46,542 bases of DNA from Bacteroidales bacterium (GTDB taxonomy: Bacteria > Bacteroidota > Bacteroidia > Bacteroidales > JAIPAP01). The notes under the pieces were generated by a model. It was not told the origin of the DNA. It did not search any database and saw nothing but the letters and a program-made list of their open reading frames with translations. The position numbers were made by a program, and so were the translations under genes. The stretch covers positions 1-46,542 of the forward strand of contig JAIPAP010000016.1 in the NCBI GenBank assembly GCA_021740045.1. Reading direction: 5' to 3'. Below, in pieces: positions 39,101 through 46,542 of this stretch; position 1 is the first letter of the stretch, and each line of letters opens with the position of its first letter.

Positions 39101-41344
39101 TCAGGAGGTGACGGAGGGTACTGCATCCCTTCACCCAAGGATGATGTTTATTTTGATGAAAACTCGTTTCCCAATAACAGTAGCAGAAAAGTCACGGTTG
39201 ATATTGAAAATGCTACATGCCATAATATGGATTGGACCGGAGCAAAATACAACCCAAGATTTATGGGAGCCGATTCGGTGAATTTAAGAATTTATGGTTC
39301 ATTGACCTTTATCCGCAATATGCGAATGTCATTTGGTGGACGGGTCTTTTTCGAAAGCACCGAGAAAGACCAATTTATTGATGCTGCCGGTCAGCAATTC
39401 AGCAACCTGGTTTATTTCCTGGGCATTGGCGGTGAATGGGCTTTAAAGGACAGTTTGCAATCAGCAAAGCAAATCTATTTTAAACATGGTACTTTGGATG
39501 CGCAGCAAAACTATATCTCCTGTTCGAACTTTAATTCAAATTATGACAACCCAAGAGAGCTCGATCTCGATTCATGCGAGATAGTCCTTACCGGTACAGG
39601 TACCGAAACATGGTTCATCGATGGTGAGAACCTTGAATTTACAGCTAAGGATTCCAAGATCACCTCTACCGGGCCTTCGTCTGTTTTCCGTGTTGAAAAC
39701 GGCGGCCCTTTCGATTATCATAAGGTTAGGTTCCTGATAAGCGGACGGATCTATAACAACAATACGGAAATTGCTTATGACCATATCCGTTTCCACCAAG
39801 GAGGTGAAGTACATGGTAATTGTAGCATCGATTCCGTCATCTTTGATCAATCGGGATTTATATATGACTCCGATCAAATTAACTATGCACACATCAAGGG
39901 ATCATTCGGAGGATTGATTGGCGGTAGCCACCAGGTTGAGACTATCTTGTTTAACGAAAGCGGTCAGGTGAGTGGAAATAATACGATCGATTCCACTTCA
40001 TTCGGGGGCAATGCCAGCGTAAACGGAATAAATAGCATTGGCAAAACATGCCTCATTGGCGGCACAGCAACCATATCGGGTAACAATACGTTTGATAAGC
40101 TTACTATCAGAGGTGACGGCATCTTTAACAATCAAAATGAATTTAATGAGCTGGAATTCACCCCCGGCAATAAATATGAATTAGAAGAAGGCATTAAACA
40201 GACCATTTATCATGATTTCAGGATAAGGGGAAATAATTGTTTCCCGATTGTATTGCGATCACAGCATGAGGGCGAACAAGCTGATATATTTATGCCATCC
40301 GGAACCCTGGTAAGTGGCGATTTTATTGAATTACGGGATATCAATGCTACCGGTGGCGGGGCTTTTTACGCCGGCAATTTCAGTACCGATATTTCCAACA
40401 ACACCGGTTGGAGCTTTACCAATTCACCGGGGTATATTTTTGGATTTCCAAGAGATACAACGGTTTGTACGGGGTTGAAAACAGAAATCGGGACTGAGTT
40501 CTTCAATCCCGGACCCAAAACAACATTCCTGTGGCACGACGGAAGCACCGGCGACAGCTACCGGGTAAGTAATGAAGATTCTATTTGGGTAAAGGTATTT
40601 TATGCCGATGATTGTTTTTACACCGATACCTTATTGATCAATTACCGGCAATCGCCTACCGTTGATCTTGGTGATGACAGGCAAATCTGCACCGGTGACA
40701 CCATTTATCCCTGGCCCCAAACCGATACGCTCAGTTACTTATGGTATGACAGCACCACCAATCAATACACTATAACCGAAGAAACCGGTCATTACTGGCT
40801 GGAAGTTACTGATAGCTTTGGTTGTAAGGATAACGACAGTGTATATGTAGAAGCGCTTCCAACACCTGATGTTTTTCTGGGCAGCGACACCACCTTGCCC
40901 TTCGGAGGAGAAATCACTTTGGATGCCGGTTTCCCCGATGCTAGTCATTTTTGGTCAACCGGCGATACCACCCGGCAAGTACTTGTACCGGGTGATGAAA
41001 CCTATTGGGTGGAAGTAACCAAAGACGGTTGCCTGGGGAGTGACACCATCTATGTGGGTGAATATCCCGAGTGTATTCTGGCTGTGCCCACTGCATTCTC
41101 CCCTAACGGCGACGGCCATAATGATATGCTTCGTGTAAGAGGGAATGGCTTCAGGGAGTTCGAGTTGCTGATCTTTAACCGCCTGGGAGAATTAGTTTTC
41201 AGTACAAAAAACAGCCAAACCGGGTGGGATGGCACTTATCAAGGTAAGCAACAGGAAATGGATGTATATACCTTTTATCTGAAAGGAACTTGCACAAGTG
41301 GACGTCAGGTGGTGAAAAAAGGGAGTATAACTCTGCTCAAATAA
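36161..41344 (+). CDS. Giant surface protein, three 465-residue repeats, T9SS type-B end
   Basis: This 1727-residue protein has a signal peptide (MNRFKVISIILLTIGVLVAPG) and three long units starting at about residues 26, 496 and 961. Each opens with YWVGNSGNWSDxxHW-type sequence, then DDVYFDxNSF, a LRIYGSLxF strand and a stretch with recurring short GxNxI steps (e.g. GNNNINEAILAHEAEIDSSN) suggesting a parallel beta-helix. Units end in GDFLSIRDIKASG-type sequence. After about 1425 come two to three Ig-like modules (DLGDDRQICTGD...YWLEVTD) and a CHU_C-like type-B sorting domain (VPTAFSPNGDGHNDMLRVRG, LLIFNRLGELVFST, ending GSITLLK). It is a predicted surface-attached adhesin or matrix component. 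No catalytic motif is visible. It is in an operon with PorP/SprF and a second cargo gene. Confidence 0.88.
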   Translation: MNRFKVISIILLTIGVLVAPGLMGEEYYWVGNSGNWSDINHWAVNSGGSVLHSQTPTANDDVYFDQNSFTEDGCIVVIDHKNAVCKDMLWAGATNNPVLSGHDTTSLRIYGSLSFINNMQMDYQGIIYFEATNPGQTVSLADQSLKNHAYFQGEGGGWQLEDKFTSQENIYFLTGDLITNDYTLACQNFISSTQTNRYLDLGESTVEVTNWEINGVNLQMNAQNAFLIVGSSLKNIDGEEMIYDDIHFIGAQGVIINAQVWVTYNNVFFDYSGGINGDCKIDTLNFGSSGIINDSDTITYVKVGGEGIINGSHIIDRADLREESSILGHNKINFLTAQGLTKIAGNNNINEAILAHEAEIDSSNAINHITVEEEARIKGSNIIRNCLLNGDGYFRGQNTFDTLIFSPGKSYIFGIESTQTIKDELTLDANCSAPIRLLADTNGVQSTIHKVNGPVEGDFLSIRDIKASGNVPFIANQSVDLGNNTNWEIDTSQGIDLYWVNGDGHWDDPNHWDAQSGGSGGHCPPTELDNALFDENSFSGSGQAVMINVDNAVCRDMIWEGAEHNPSLQGSIKRNLRIYGSLTLIGGMNLAFSGEIYFEATEKGETITSAGNIYNNNTWYTGRGGSWAYQDEYTTEQTIYLQQGELFTSSVEVTCNDFQSTDTTTRALSLGTSEIYLNKASAEAWSLNAQNLTFDGDSSFIYVKGLAGQMKSFSGNELVYNDVEFWHASSALKNEGTYCYYDLVTFKGAKGEIRGNCTIDTATFYGPESTVFDSDTIKTVIFLGKDGLLKGGNHIIEIAYFYKDGQAHGSCVIDTALFYERGIISDTNTIDTTIIHKRALIKGKNNIRTATLKDKGTFSGSNSFGTLTLTQGNKYIFQRDSAQTITEQFNINGACTGPIFLYSNEVTHQAIINKPTGQVTGDYLVLRDMKAVGEDKPFIANNSVGLSNNDGWQINASEPKDLYWVGGSGVWSDSLHWSAYSGGDGGYCIPSPKDDVYFDENSFPNNSSRKVTVDIENATCHNMDWTGAKYNPRFMGADSVNLRIYGSLTFIRNMRMSFGGRVFFESTEKDQFIDAAGQQFSNLVYFLGIGGEWALKDSLQSAKQIYFKHGTLDAQQNYISCSNFNSNYDNPRELDLDSCEIVLTGTGTETWFIDGENLEFTAKDSKITSTGPSSVFRVENGGPFDYHKVRFLISGRIYNNNTEIAYDHIRFHQGGEVHGNCSIDSVIFDQSGFIYDSDQINYAHIKGSFGGLIGGSHQVETILFNESGQVSGNNTIDSTSFGGNASVNGINSIGKTCLIGGTATISGNNTFDKLTIRGDGIFNNQNEFNELEFTPGNKYELEEGIKQTIYHDFRIRGNNCFPIVLRSQHEGEQADIFMPSGTLVSGDFIELRDINATGGGAFYAGNFSTDISNNTGWSFTNSPGYIFGFPRDTTVCTGLKTEIGTEFFNPGPKTTFLWHDGSTGDSYRVSNEDSIWVKVFYADDCFYTDTLLINYRQSPTVDLGDDRQICTGDTIYPWPQTDTLSYLWYDSTTNQYTITEETGHYWLEVTDSFGCKDNDSVYVEALPTPDVFLGSDTTLPFGGEITLDAGFPDASHFWSTGDTTRQVLVPGDETYWVEVTKDGCLGSDTIYVGEYPECILAVPTAFSPNGDGHNDMLRVRGNGFREFELLIFNRLGELVFSTKNSQTGWDGTYQGKQQEMDVYTFYLKGTCTSGRQVVKKGSITLLK

Positions 41345-41352
41345 AATTAATT

Positions 41353-44300
41353 ATGGGAATAAGATACCTTTTGCTAATCCTTATTGCTGTGTTTATTTCT
41401 GTAAGTATTCATGGTCAATACCCTGGTGAAATATGGTATTTTGGACAAAATTCCGGTTTGGATTTCAATACCAACTCCCCTACCCCCTTAAATGACGGAA
41501 TGATTAGTTCTATTGAAGGTTGCGCCACGATGACCGATACCGATGGGAATATTTTATTTTATACTGATGGGGTTACGGTTTGGGATAAGGATCATAACGT
41601 AATGGAAAACGGGGAGGGCCTGGCAGGTCACAATTCATCTACTCAAGTTGCTGTCATTGCCAAACAGCCGGGAGACAATCCTTATTATTTTATTTTCACA
41701 ACACCAAAGTATGCAGAACCGGAAGGCTTATGTTATTCCAAGGTGGATATTTCGAAAAACAACGGATTGGGGGAAATCACACTTAAAAATATTCAGTTAA
41801 CAACCCCCGTAAGTGAAAAGTTAACTGCCATAAGGCATGCTAATAACCTGTCAACCTGGATTATCACCCATAAATATAACTCGGATGCCTTTTATGCCTA
41901 TCTGCTTTCGGAATCAGGACTATCAATGAATCCTGTAATTAGTAATACGGGAGCAACACATCAAGGTGGTACATTTGGAACCTATAATGCCATGGGGTAT
42001 ATGAAATCCTCACCAAGCTGCGAGAAATTGGCATTAGCCATATATGACATGGGAATATTCGAACTATTAAATTTCAATAATCAGAATGGAGTGATATCTC
42101 ATCAGCTAACATTCTCAGGCTACCAAAAAAGTTATGCTGTTGAATTTTCACCAAACAATCATTTACTCTATGTGAAAGAGCTTTATTCAGGTGAAATTTT
42201 TCAATACAACCTTAACGCCGGTTCGCCGGGTGAAATATTCGACTCTAAAACATTGATAGGGGTAGCAACTGCATCACCCTCTAACCCGAATTACGTATCA
42301 GGAGCATTGCAATTGGGAAAGGATGATAGAATTTACGTTAGTAAATATATGGAGCCTTTTTTGGGACGAATTGAAAACCCCGATGTTGTTGGAACGGATT
42401 GTAATTTTGTTGATGAGGCATTATATCTAAATGGTAAACAGGGATTATTGGGATTTCCTTATGCAGGTAAAGACATAAGTATCGCCTTCACCTATGAACC
42501 TGATTGCTACGGGGATTCCACCTATTTTTACATCGAAAACACCAACGGGGTCAACGCCGTGGAATGGGATTTTGGAGACCCGGCCAGCGGGGAAAACAAC
42601 TATTCCACCTCCTTTAATCCGTATCATGTTTTTACTGAACCGGGGGAATTCGTGGTTACCCTCACGCTTTTCTACGGCAGTGATTCCACCACGGTTGCCC
42701 AGGAGGTGATCATTCACGAAACCCCGCAAATCGACCTGGGCAATGACACCATTATATGCTCGGGTGAAAACTTCATCCTCGACCCGGGTGGTGGTTATGA
42801 AGCCTTCCTCTGGCAGGATGGCTCACAGGAGCAAACCTACACGGTTACCGAATCGGGCCTCTACTGGGTGGAGGTCTTTAATGAGTTCGGCTGCAGCGAC
42901 CGCGACTCCATCGAAGTGCTCATCAGCGATCCCTTTGATATTGACCTGGGGGAAGATACGACCTTTTGCAGCGGCGATTCCCTGCTGCTTCATGCCGGCA
43001 GCGGCTTTGATGACTACCTGTGGCAGGATGGCTCCGGGGATTCAACCTACACGGTTACCCAAACCGGGACCTACTGGGTGATGGTCACCGATAGCATTGG
43101 TTGCACAGCCACCGACTCCATCCAGGTTACCGTGCTGCCGGATAATGACCTGGAACTGGGTGAGGATTCACTGGCCTGTTTTGGCGAAACGGTCATTCTC
43201 GATGCCGGTGAGGGGTATGATGAATACCTCTGGCAGGACGGGTCTACCAATCAAACCTTTGAAGTTACCCAGGAAGGGACCTATTGGGTGGAAGCCACCA
43301 ACATCTGCGGAACCGACCGGGATACCATCGCGGTGGCCTTCACCGATTACTATGATATTTCCCTGGGGGAGGATACCGCCTTTTGTTACGGCCAATCCCT
43401 GTTGCTGGCTCCTGACAGTTCTTATTCCCAATACCTGTGGCAGGACGGCTCCACCGATTCCGTTTATATCGCCAACCACACGGGCTGGTACTGGCTGGAG
43501 GTAACCGATGCGTACGGGTGCACGGCCACTGACTCTATCTACATCGAGGTGTTTATGGATTATGAGGTCAGCATTGGGAAAGATACGGCCATCTGCCGGG
43601 GCGAATATGTGTTCCTGGATGCACCCGGGGGCTTTGAGCATTACCTGTGGCAGAACGGCGATACAGCAACCTCTATTATTGCCGATACCGCCGGCATCTA
43701 CTGGTGCGAGGTTACCGATGAGCACGGCTGTGCAGCCAGGGATTCCCTGCTGCTGGATGTTCACAGCCTGCCTGCGGATTTCCTGGGCGAGGATACCATC
43801 CTTTGTCCGGGGACTTCGATCACCCTAAGGACCGATTCCCTCTACAGCGCCTACTGGTGGCCCGATGGCTCACAAGATTCGGTATATGCCGCGGACACTG
43901 CCGGCCTGTACTGGCTGAGGGTAGCAGATGAGATCGGTTGCGAGGGAACGGACACCATCAGGGTAGAAGCCTTTGAAAAACCGGCATTTGATGCCGATTC
44001 AGCCTTTATGTGCCCCGGCGAAACAGTGGAATTGCAGATTGACGGGGGATACCAGGGGTATGAATGGACTGGCGGCTCGGGTGACAGTATTTTTGTAGTA
44101 AATACTCCCGGTTATTACTGGGTGGATGTGACCACCCGCTGCGGGGTGTTCCGGGCATCGATCTATGCAGGAGAATATAAGCTAAGGCCTTTCGACCTGG
44201 GCGCCGACACCATGCTGTGCAAGGGGGAAAACCTGCGGATTGAGGGGCCCGCGGGTTACACCGATTACTACTGGCCCGATGGCTCCACCGGAGAATCATT

Positions 44301-44679
44301 TGTAGCTACCGAACCGGGTACCTACCGGCTGGAGGCCTTTGACGGCCATTGCTGGGTAAGCGATTCCCTGCTCATCGAGCCTTGCCCCTCCATCTGGATC
44401 CCCAATGCCTTCACCCCCAATGGTGATCAGCATAATGATTATTTCAGGGTGGATGCCCAAAATCCAGCGGGTATTTATAACTTTAAGCTGCTGATCTTTA
44501 ACCGATGGGGACAGCATATTTATACCCTCGAAAACGTGAACGATCGCTGGGACGGCAAAATTAAGGGCAACCCCTGCTCGGAGGGAACCTACTTCTGGAT
44601 TGCCGAATTCGAAACATTCGAAGAACAATCGATAATAAAACAGCACAACCTCAAAGGTAGTATAACGCTACTGAGGTAA
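41353..44679 (+). CDS. Surface protein with eight 68-residue Ig-like repeats, T9SS type-B end
   Basis: The 1108-residue protein starts at ATG 41353 (signal peptide MGIRYLLLILIAVFISVSIHGQ); the frame is open earlier but would overlap the previous gene. Residues about 23-375 look like a beta-propeller of the kind with IWYFGQNSGLDF and DGNILFYTDGVTVWD. A PKD domain (WDFGDPASG) follows, then eight repeats of about 68-70 residues with the scheme LGEDTxxCxGExxxLDAGxGYxxYLWQDGSTxxxYxVTxxGxYWVEVTDxxGC, and a CHU_C-like type-B sorting domain (IPNAFTPNGDQHNDYFRVDA, ending GSITLLR). Two cysteines per repeat (one missing in some) could form disulfides. Predicted role: long stalk-like surface adhesin. The gap to the preceding cargo gene is 8 bp. 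Confidence 0.9.
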   Translation: MGIRYLLLILIAVFISVSIHGQYPGEIWYFGQNSGLDFNTNSPTPLNDGMISSIEGCATMTDTDGNILFYTDGVTVWDKDHNVMENGEGLAGHNSSTQVAVIAKQPGDNPYYFIFTTPKYAEPEGLCYSKVDISKNNGLGEITLKNIQLTTPVSEKLTAIRHANNLSTWIITHKYNSDAFYAYLLSESGLSMNPVISNTGATHQGGTFGTYNAMGYMKSSPSCEKLALAIYDMGIFELLNFNNQNGVISHQLTFSGYQKSYAVEFSPNNHLLYVKELYSGEIFQYNLNAGSPGEIFDSKTLIGVATASPSNPNYVSGALQLGKDDRIYVSKYMEPFLGRIENPDVVGTDCNFVDEALYLNGKQGLLGFPYAGKDISIAFTYEPDCYGDSTYFYIENTNGVNAVEWDFGDPASGENNYSTSFNPYHVFTEPGEFVVTLTLFYGSDSTTVAQEVIIHETPQIDLGNDTIICSGENFILDPGGGYEAFLWQDGSQEQTYTVTESGLYWVEVFNEFGCSDRDSIEVLISDPFDIDLGEDTTFCSGDSLLLHAGSGFDDYLWQDGSGDSTYTVTQTGTYWVMVTDSIGCTATDSIQVTVLPDNDLELGEDSLACFGETVILDAGEGYDEYLWQDGSTNQTFEVTQEGTYWVEATNICGTDRDTIAVAFTDYYDISLGEDTAFCYGQSLLLAPDSSYSQYLWQDGSTDSVYIANHTGWYWLEVTDAYGCTATDSIYIEVFMDYEVSIGKDTAICRGEYVFLDAPGGFEHYLWQNGDTATSIIADTAGIYWCEVTDEHGCAARDSLLLDVHSLPADFLGEDTILCPGTSITLRTDSLYSAYWWPDGSQDSVYAADTAGLYWLRVADEIGCEGTDTIRVEAFEKPAFDADSAFMCPGETVELQIDGGYQGYEWTGGSGDSIFVVNTPGYYWVDVTTRCGVFRASIYAGEYKLRPFDLGADTMLCKGENLRIEGPAGYTDYYWPDGSTGESFVATEPGTYRLEAFDGHCWVSDSLLIEPCPSIWIPNAFTPNGDQHNDYFRVDAQNPAGIYNFKLLIFNRWGQHIYTLENVNDRWDGKIKGNPCSEGTYFWIAEFETFEEQSIIKQHNLKGSITLLR

Positions 44680-44720
44680 AAGTTAACTTGCGAGAATAAT
44701 CAATTTGTATGCTTATGTCG

Positions 44721-45698
44721 TTAAGCCTCCAGCACTTTATTTACAAAAGTCCTTATATCATATTCATCGGCCTGAAAAATTTTATATAATTCATGAATAA
44801 TAGGAAAATCATCGCGGGTGGAATTAATTTTATCAATCTCATGGCAAAAGACCTCCGTGGCAATTTTACCTTCCAAAACAATCTTGTCCGAAATATTCCG
44901 GCTAAAAAAGCCCTTACCGATCAGCAATCCCAAAGTGCGGTTTCGACTCAGATCATTTAAAGAGGTCAAGGTAAAATCGCCAACGCCACAATAATGAAAT
45001 AAGGTTTCTTCCTTTCCACCAAACCGTATCAGTATTTTTTTCATCTCATTAAATGCCTTGGTAAGCATCATAAAACGCAGATTAGGCGAATTAAAATGAG
45101 CATCGACTATTCCCATTACAATAGCGTATATATTCTTGAGAATACTCAGGATCTCAACCCCTTTTATGTCTGTTGAATAATCGAGATGCACTTCGGTTTT
45201 ATCAAATATCTGTCCAAATAGCTTAAAAAATTTATCATCTTCGGCTCCCACAGTAAAACCGGTTGGCATACGGTTAATGATCTCACGTGCAAACGAAGGT
45301 CCTTTAAGGGTAATAACCGGATTTTTAAAATGCTCCCTTAAAGATTCTATAATGGTTTGATTTTCATTACCAAAGCCTTTGGCCAGGTTAACAAGAACTG
45401 CATCGTCAGGAATATGATCACTTATCTTTTGGAGATAACTTAGGGTAGCTGAAGATGGAATCGCTAAGAAAATAATGCCGGCCTGCTCTAATTCGGTTTC
45501 CTGCACAGAAGCTTTCAATTTATGATGCAACGGAATATTTGGAAAATGTTTTTGATTGATATGCTCGTTCGTAATAGAATAAGCCACATCTTCCTCAATC
45601 GTGACCAAACAAACATCCAACTCATCTTTAATGGCCAAGATGTTGCCCAATGCTGTTCCTATCGCACCCGCTCCTATAAATCTTATTGTATTGTGCAT
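44721..45698 (-). CDS. gpsA: NAD(P)-dependent glycerol-3-phosphate dehydrogenase
   Basis: The 325-residue protein is GpsA, which makes sn-glycerol 3-phosphate from dihydroxyacetone phosphate for phospholipids. The N-terminal Rossmann motif is GAGAIGTALG (from residue 9). Further signatures are LVNLAKGF, the GPSFA motif (TLKGPSFAREI) and the catalytic lysine in EILSILKNIYAIVMGI. GVGDFTLT in the C-terminal helical domain fits too. It is slightly unlike housekeeping GpsA (first residues MHNTIRFIGAG, family core more divergent), so it could be a second copy. It lies 13 bp behind the flippase gene and the two are probably co-transcribed, which would link it to making a glycerol-phosphate-containing surface glycan; that is inference. 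Confidence 0.88.
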   Translation of the reverse strand: MHNTIRFIGAGAIGTALGNILAIKDELDVCLVTIEEDVAYSITNEHINQKHFPNIPLHHKLKASVQETELEQAGIIFLAIPSSATLSYLQKISDHIPDDAVLVNLAKGFGNENQTIIESLREHFKNPVITLKGPSFAREIINRMPTGFTVGAEDDKFFKLFGQIFDKTEVHLDYSTDIKGVEILSILKNIYAIVMGIVDAHFNSPNLRFMMLTKAFNEMKKILIRFGGKEETLFHYCGVGDFTLTSLNDLSRNRTLGLLIGKGFFSRNISDKIVLEGKIATEVFCHEIDKINSTRDDFPIIHELYKIFQADEYDIRTFVNKVLEA

Positions 45699-45711
45699 AT
45701 CCTCAATTGCT

Positions 45712-46542
45712 TTATTCTTTTTTTGTATTGCTTAATCGTGTAATATTGCTTTTCCATAAGCGCGGATCGCGCCACTTTTTCCAACCCTGTGCAATACGCA
45801 AAAGTTCGATTTCTTCATAAAATTTCCAAAAATACAGAATCACAGGAAACAAGACTAACAAGGCTAGTTTGATAACTATGCCAAGTAAAAGGTTCATCTC
45901 CAGGGTAAATAATGATACTCCATACAACAACCCGCCTGTGATAATTACTTTGACAAGTTTACCCAATTCATAGTTTATTTTATAGAATTTCTGGGCAAAA
46001 TAATAGAACAATGTCATCATTAAAAACATGGTGATAATCATGTTGATGGCAGCGCCATATATGCCCAATATGGGTATTAACAAAAAGTTCAACCCGATAT
46101 TGGCAGCAGCCGAAACCATTACGATCCAAGCATTGTAGCGGGTTTTCTTAACAAAGTGAAGACCAAGGGCAAAAACATTCTGTATGCCTTTGAGAACAAA
46201 TCCCAGGCAAATCAGCGGAACCACAGTGTAGGCAATCCAGAAGTTCGAATTGTCGGTGAACAAAACAAGCACATCCCTTGAAAACAATGAAAGGACAAGC
46301 GACAAGAATACCGAAAAAAATACAAGATAGGTAAGCACTTTGGAAAAATAACGCCCCGAATCGGGCTTATCGAATAATTTATAGGCAATGGGCAAAAAGC
46401 CGAGTTGAAACGATTGAATAACAAAAAGATTTAGTACACTAGCCAATTTATAGCCTAAGTTATAAACTCCCAGAACCGATTCGCTTATCAAAAATTTGAT
46501 AAGGTACCGGTCTGAAATGGTTAAGAGGATCATCGAAGTAGT
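45712..46542 (-). CDS. Wzx-type polysaccharide flippase, cut by window edge
   Basis: The frame is open to the right edge (TTS before the first Met in view), so the N-terminal part lies outside. The visible 276 residues are the C-terminal half of a MATE/MOP-superfamily polysaccharide flippase, which moves lipid-linked sugars across the inner membrane. ISDRYLIKFLISESVLGVYN followed by LGYKLA is the typical motif before the seventh helix, and about eight membrane segments follow, ending with a basic tail (GWKKWRDPRLWKSNITR). Full members are about 480-500 residues. It precedes gpsA in the same unit. Confidence 0.88.
   Translation of the reverse strand, partial: TTSMILLTISDRYLIKFLISESVLGVYNLGYKLASVLNLFVIQSFQLGFLPIAYKLFDKPDSGRYFSKVLTYLVFFSVFLSLVLSLFSRDVLVLFTDNSNFWIAYTVVPLICLGFVLKGIQNVFALGLHFVKKTRYNAWIVMVSAAANIGLNFLLIPILGIYGAAINMIITMFLMMTLFYYFAQKFYKINYELGKLVKVIITGGLLYGVSLFTLEMNLLLGIVIKLALLVLFPVILYFWKFYEEIELLRIAQGWKKWRDPRLWKSNITRLSNTKKE

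Overview
The window looks like a chromosomal segment of a Bacteroidota bacterium, probably a free-living or environmental member of the Bacteroidales/Marinilabiliales kind. Several independent signs agree: type IX secretion (T9SS) C-terminal sorting signals on many secreted proteins, a PorP/SprF-family protein, GH97 and DUF4834 proteins typical of this phylum, and promoter-like TAnnTTTG boxes. The exact genus cannot be read from the sequence.

Region 1 (1-9.3 kb, + strand) is a carbohydrate-degradation block: a GH2 beta-galactosidase truncated by the window edge, a secreted PKD-domain T9SS protein, a GH97 inverting alpha-glucosidase lipoprotein and a GH13 alpha-amylase-family lipoprotein. It continues after an interruption with a GH31 alpha-glucosidase (13.8-17.0 kb) and a very large GH57-like protein (24.3-28.7 kb), both with T9SS signals. 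Four alpha-glucan-active families close together suggest a starch/glycogen/alpha-glucan locus. No SusC/SusD pair and no regulator lie inside the window.

Region 2 (9.3-13.8 kb) is an accessory insertion between the GH13 and GH31 genes: a composite repeat array, an AT-rich membrane-protein/lipoprotein pair, a DUF2971-type protein on the opposite strand and a small, apparently decaying two-gene unit. Region 3 (17.0-21.5 kb) is a second accessory stretch. It holds a 20-bp perfect inverted repeat, REP-like hairpins, a possible structured RNA, a coding remnant, a three-gene minus-strand unit (membrane protein, dGTPase, membrane protein) that is a plausible phage-defence candidate, and an internally deleted IS4-like element whose end lies 36 bp from the first gene of that unit. 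A pirin gene, a palindrome-rich 0.6-kb gap and a triple-repeat secreted protein follow.

Region 4 (28.9-35.0 kb) is core-like: PepD dipeptidase, ribosomal protein L34 with a clear promoter and terminator, DUF4834, a YfhO-type membrane protein and a glycosyltransferase. Region 5 (35.1-44.7 kb) is a tight three-gene operon of a PorP/SprF-family outer-membrane protein and two giant repeat-built T9SS type-B (CHU_C-like) surface proteins. The window closes on the minus strand with a truncated Wzx-type flippase followed by GpsA.
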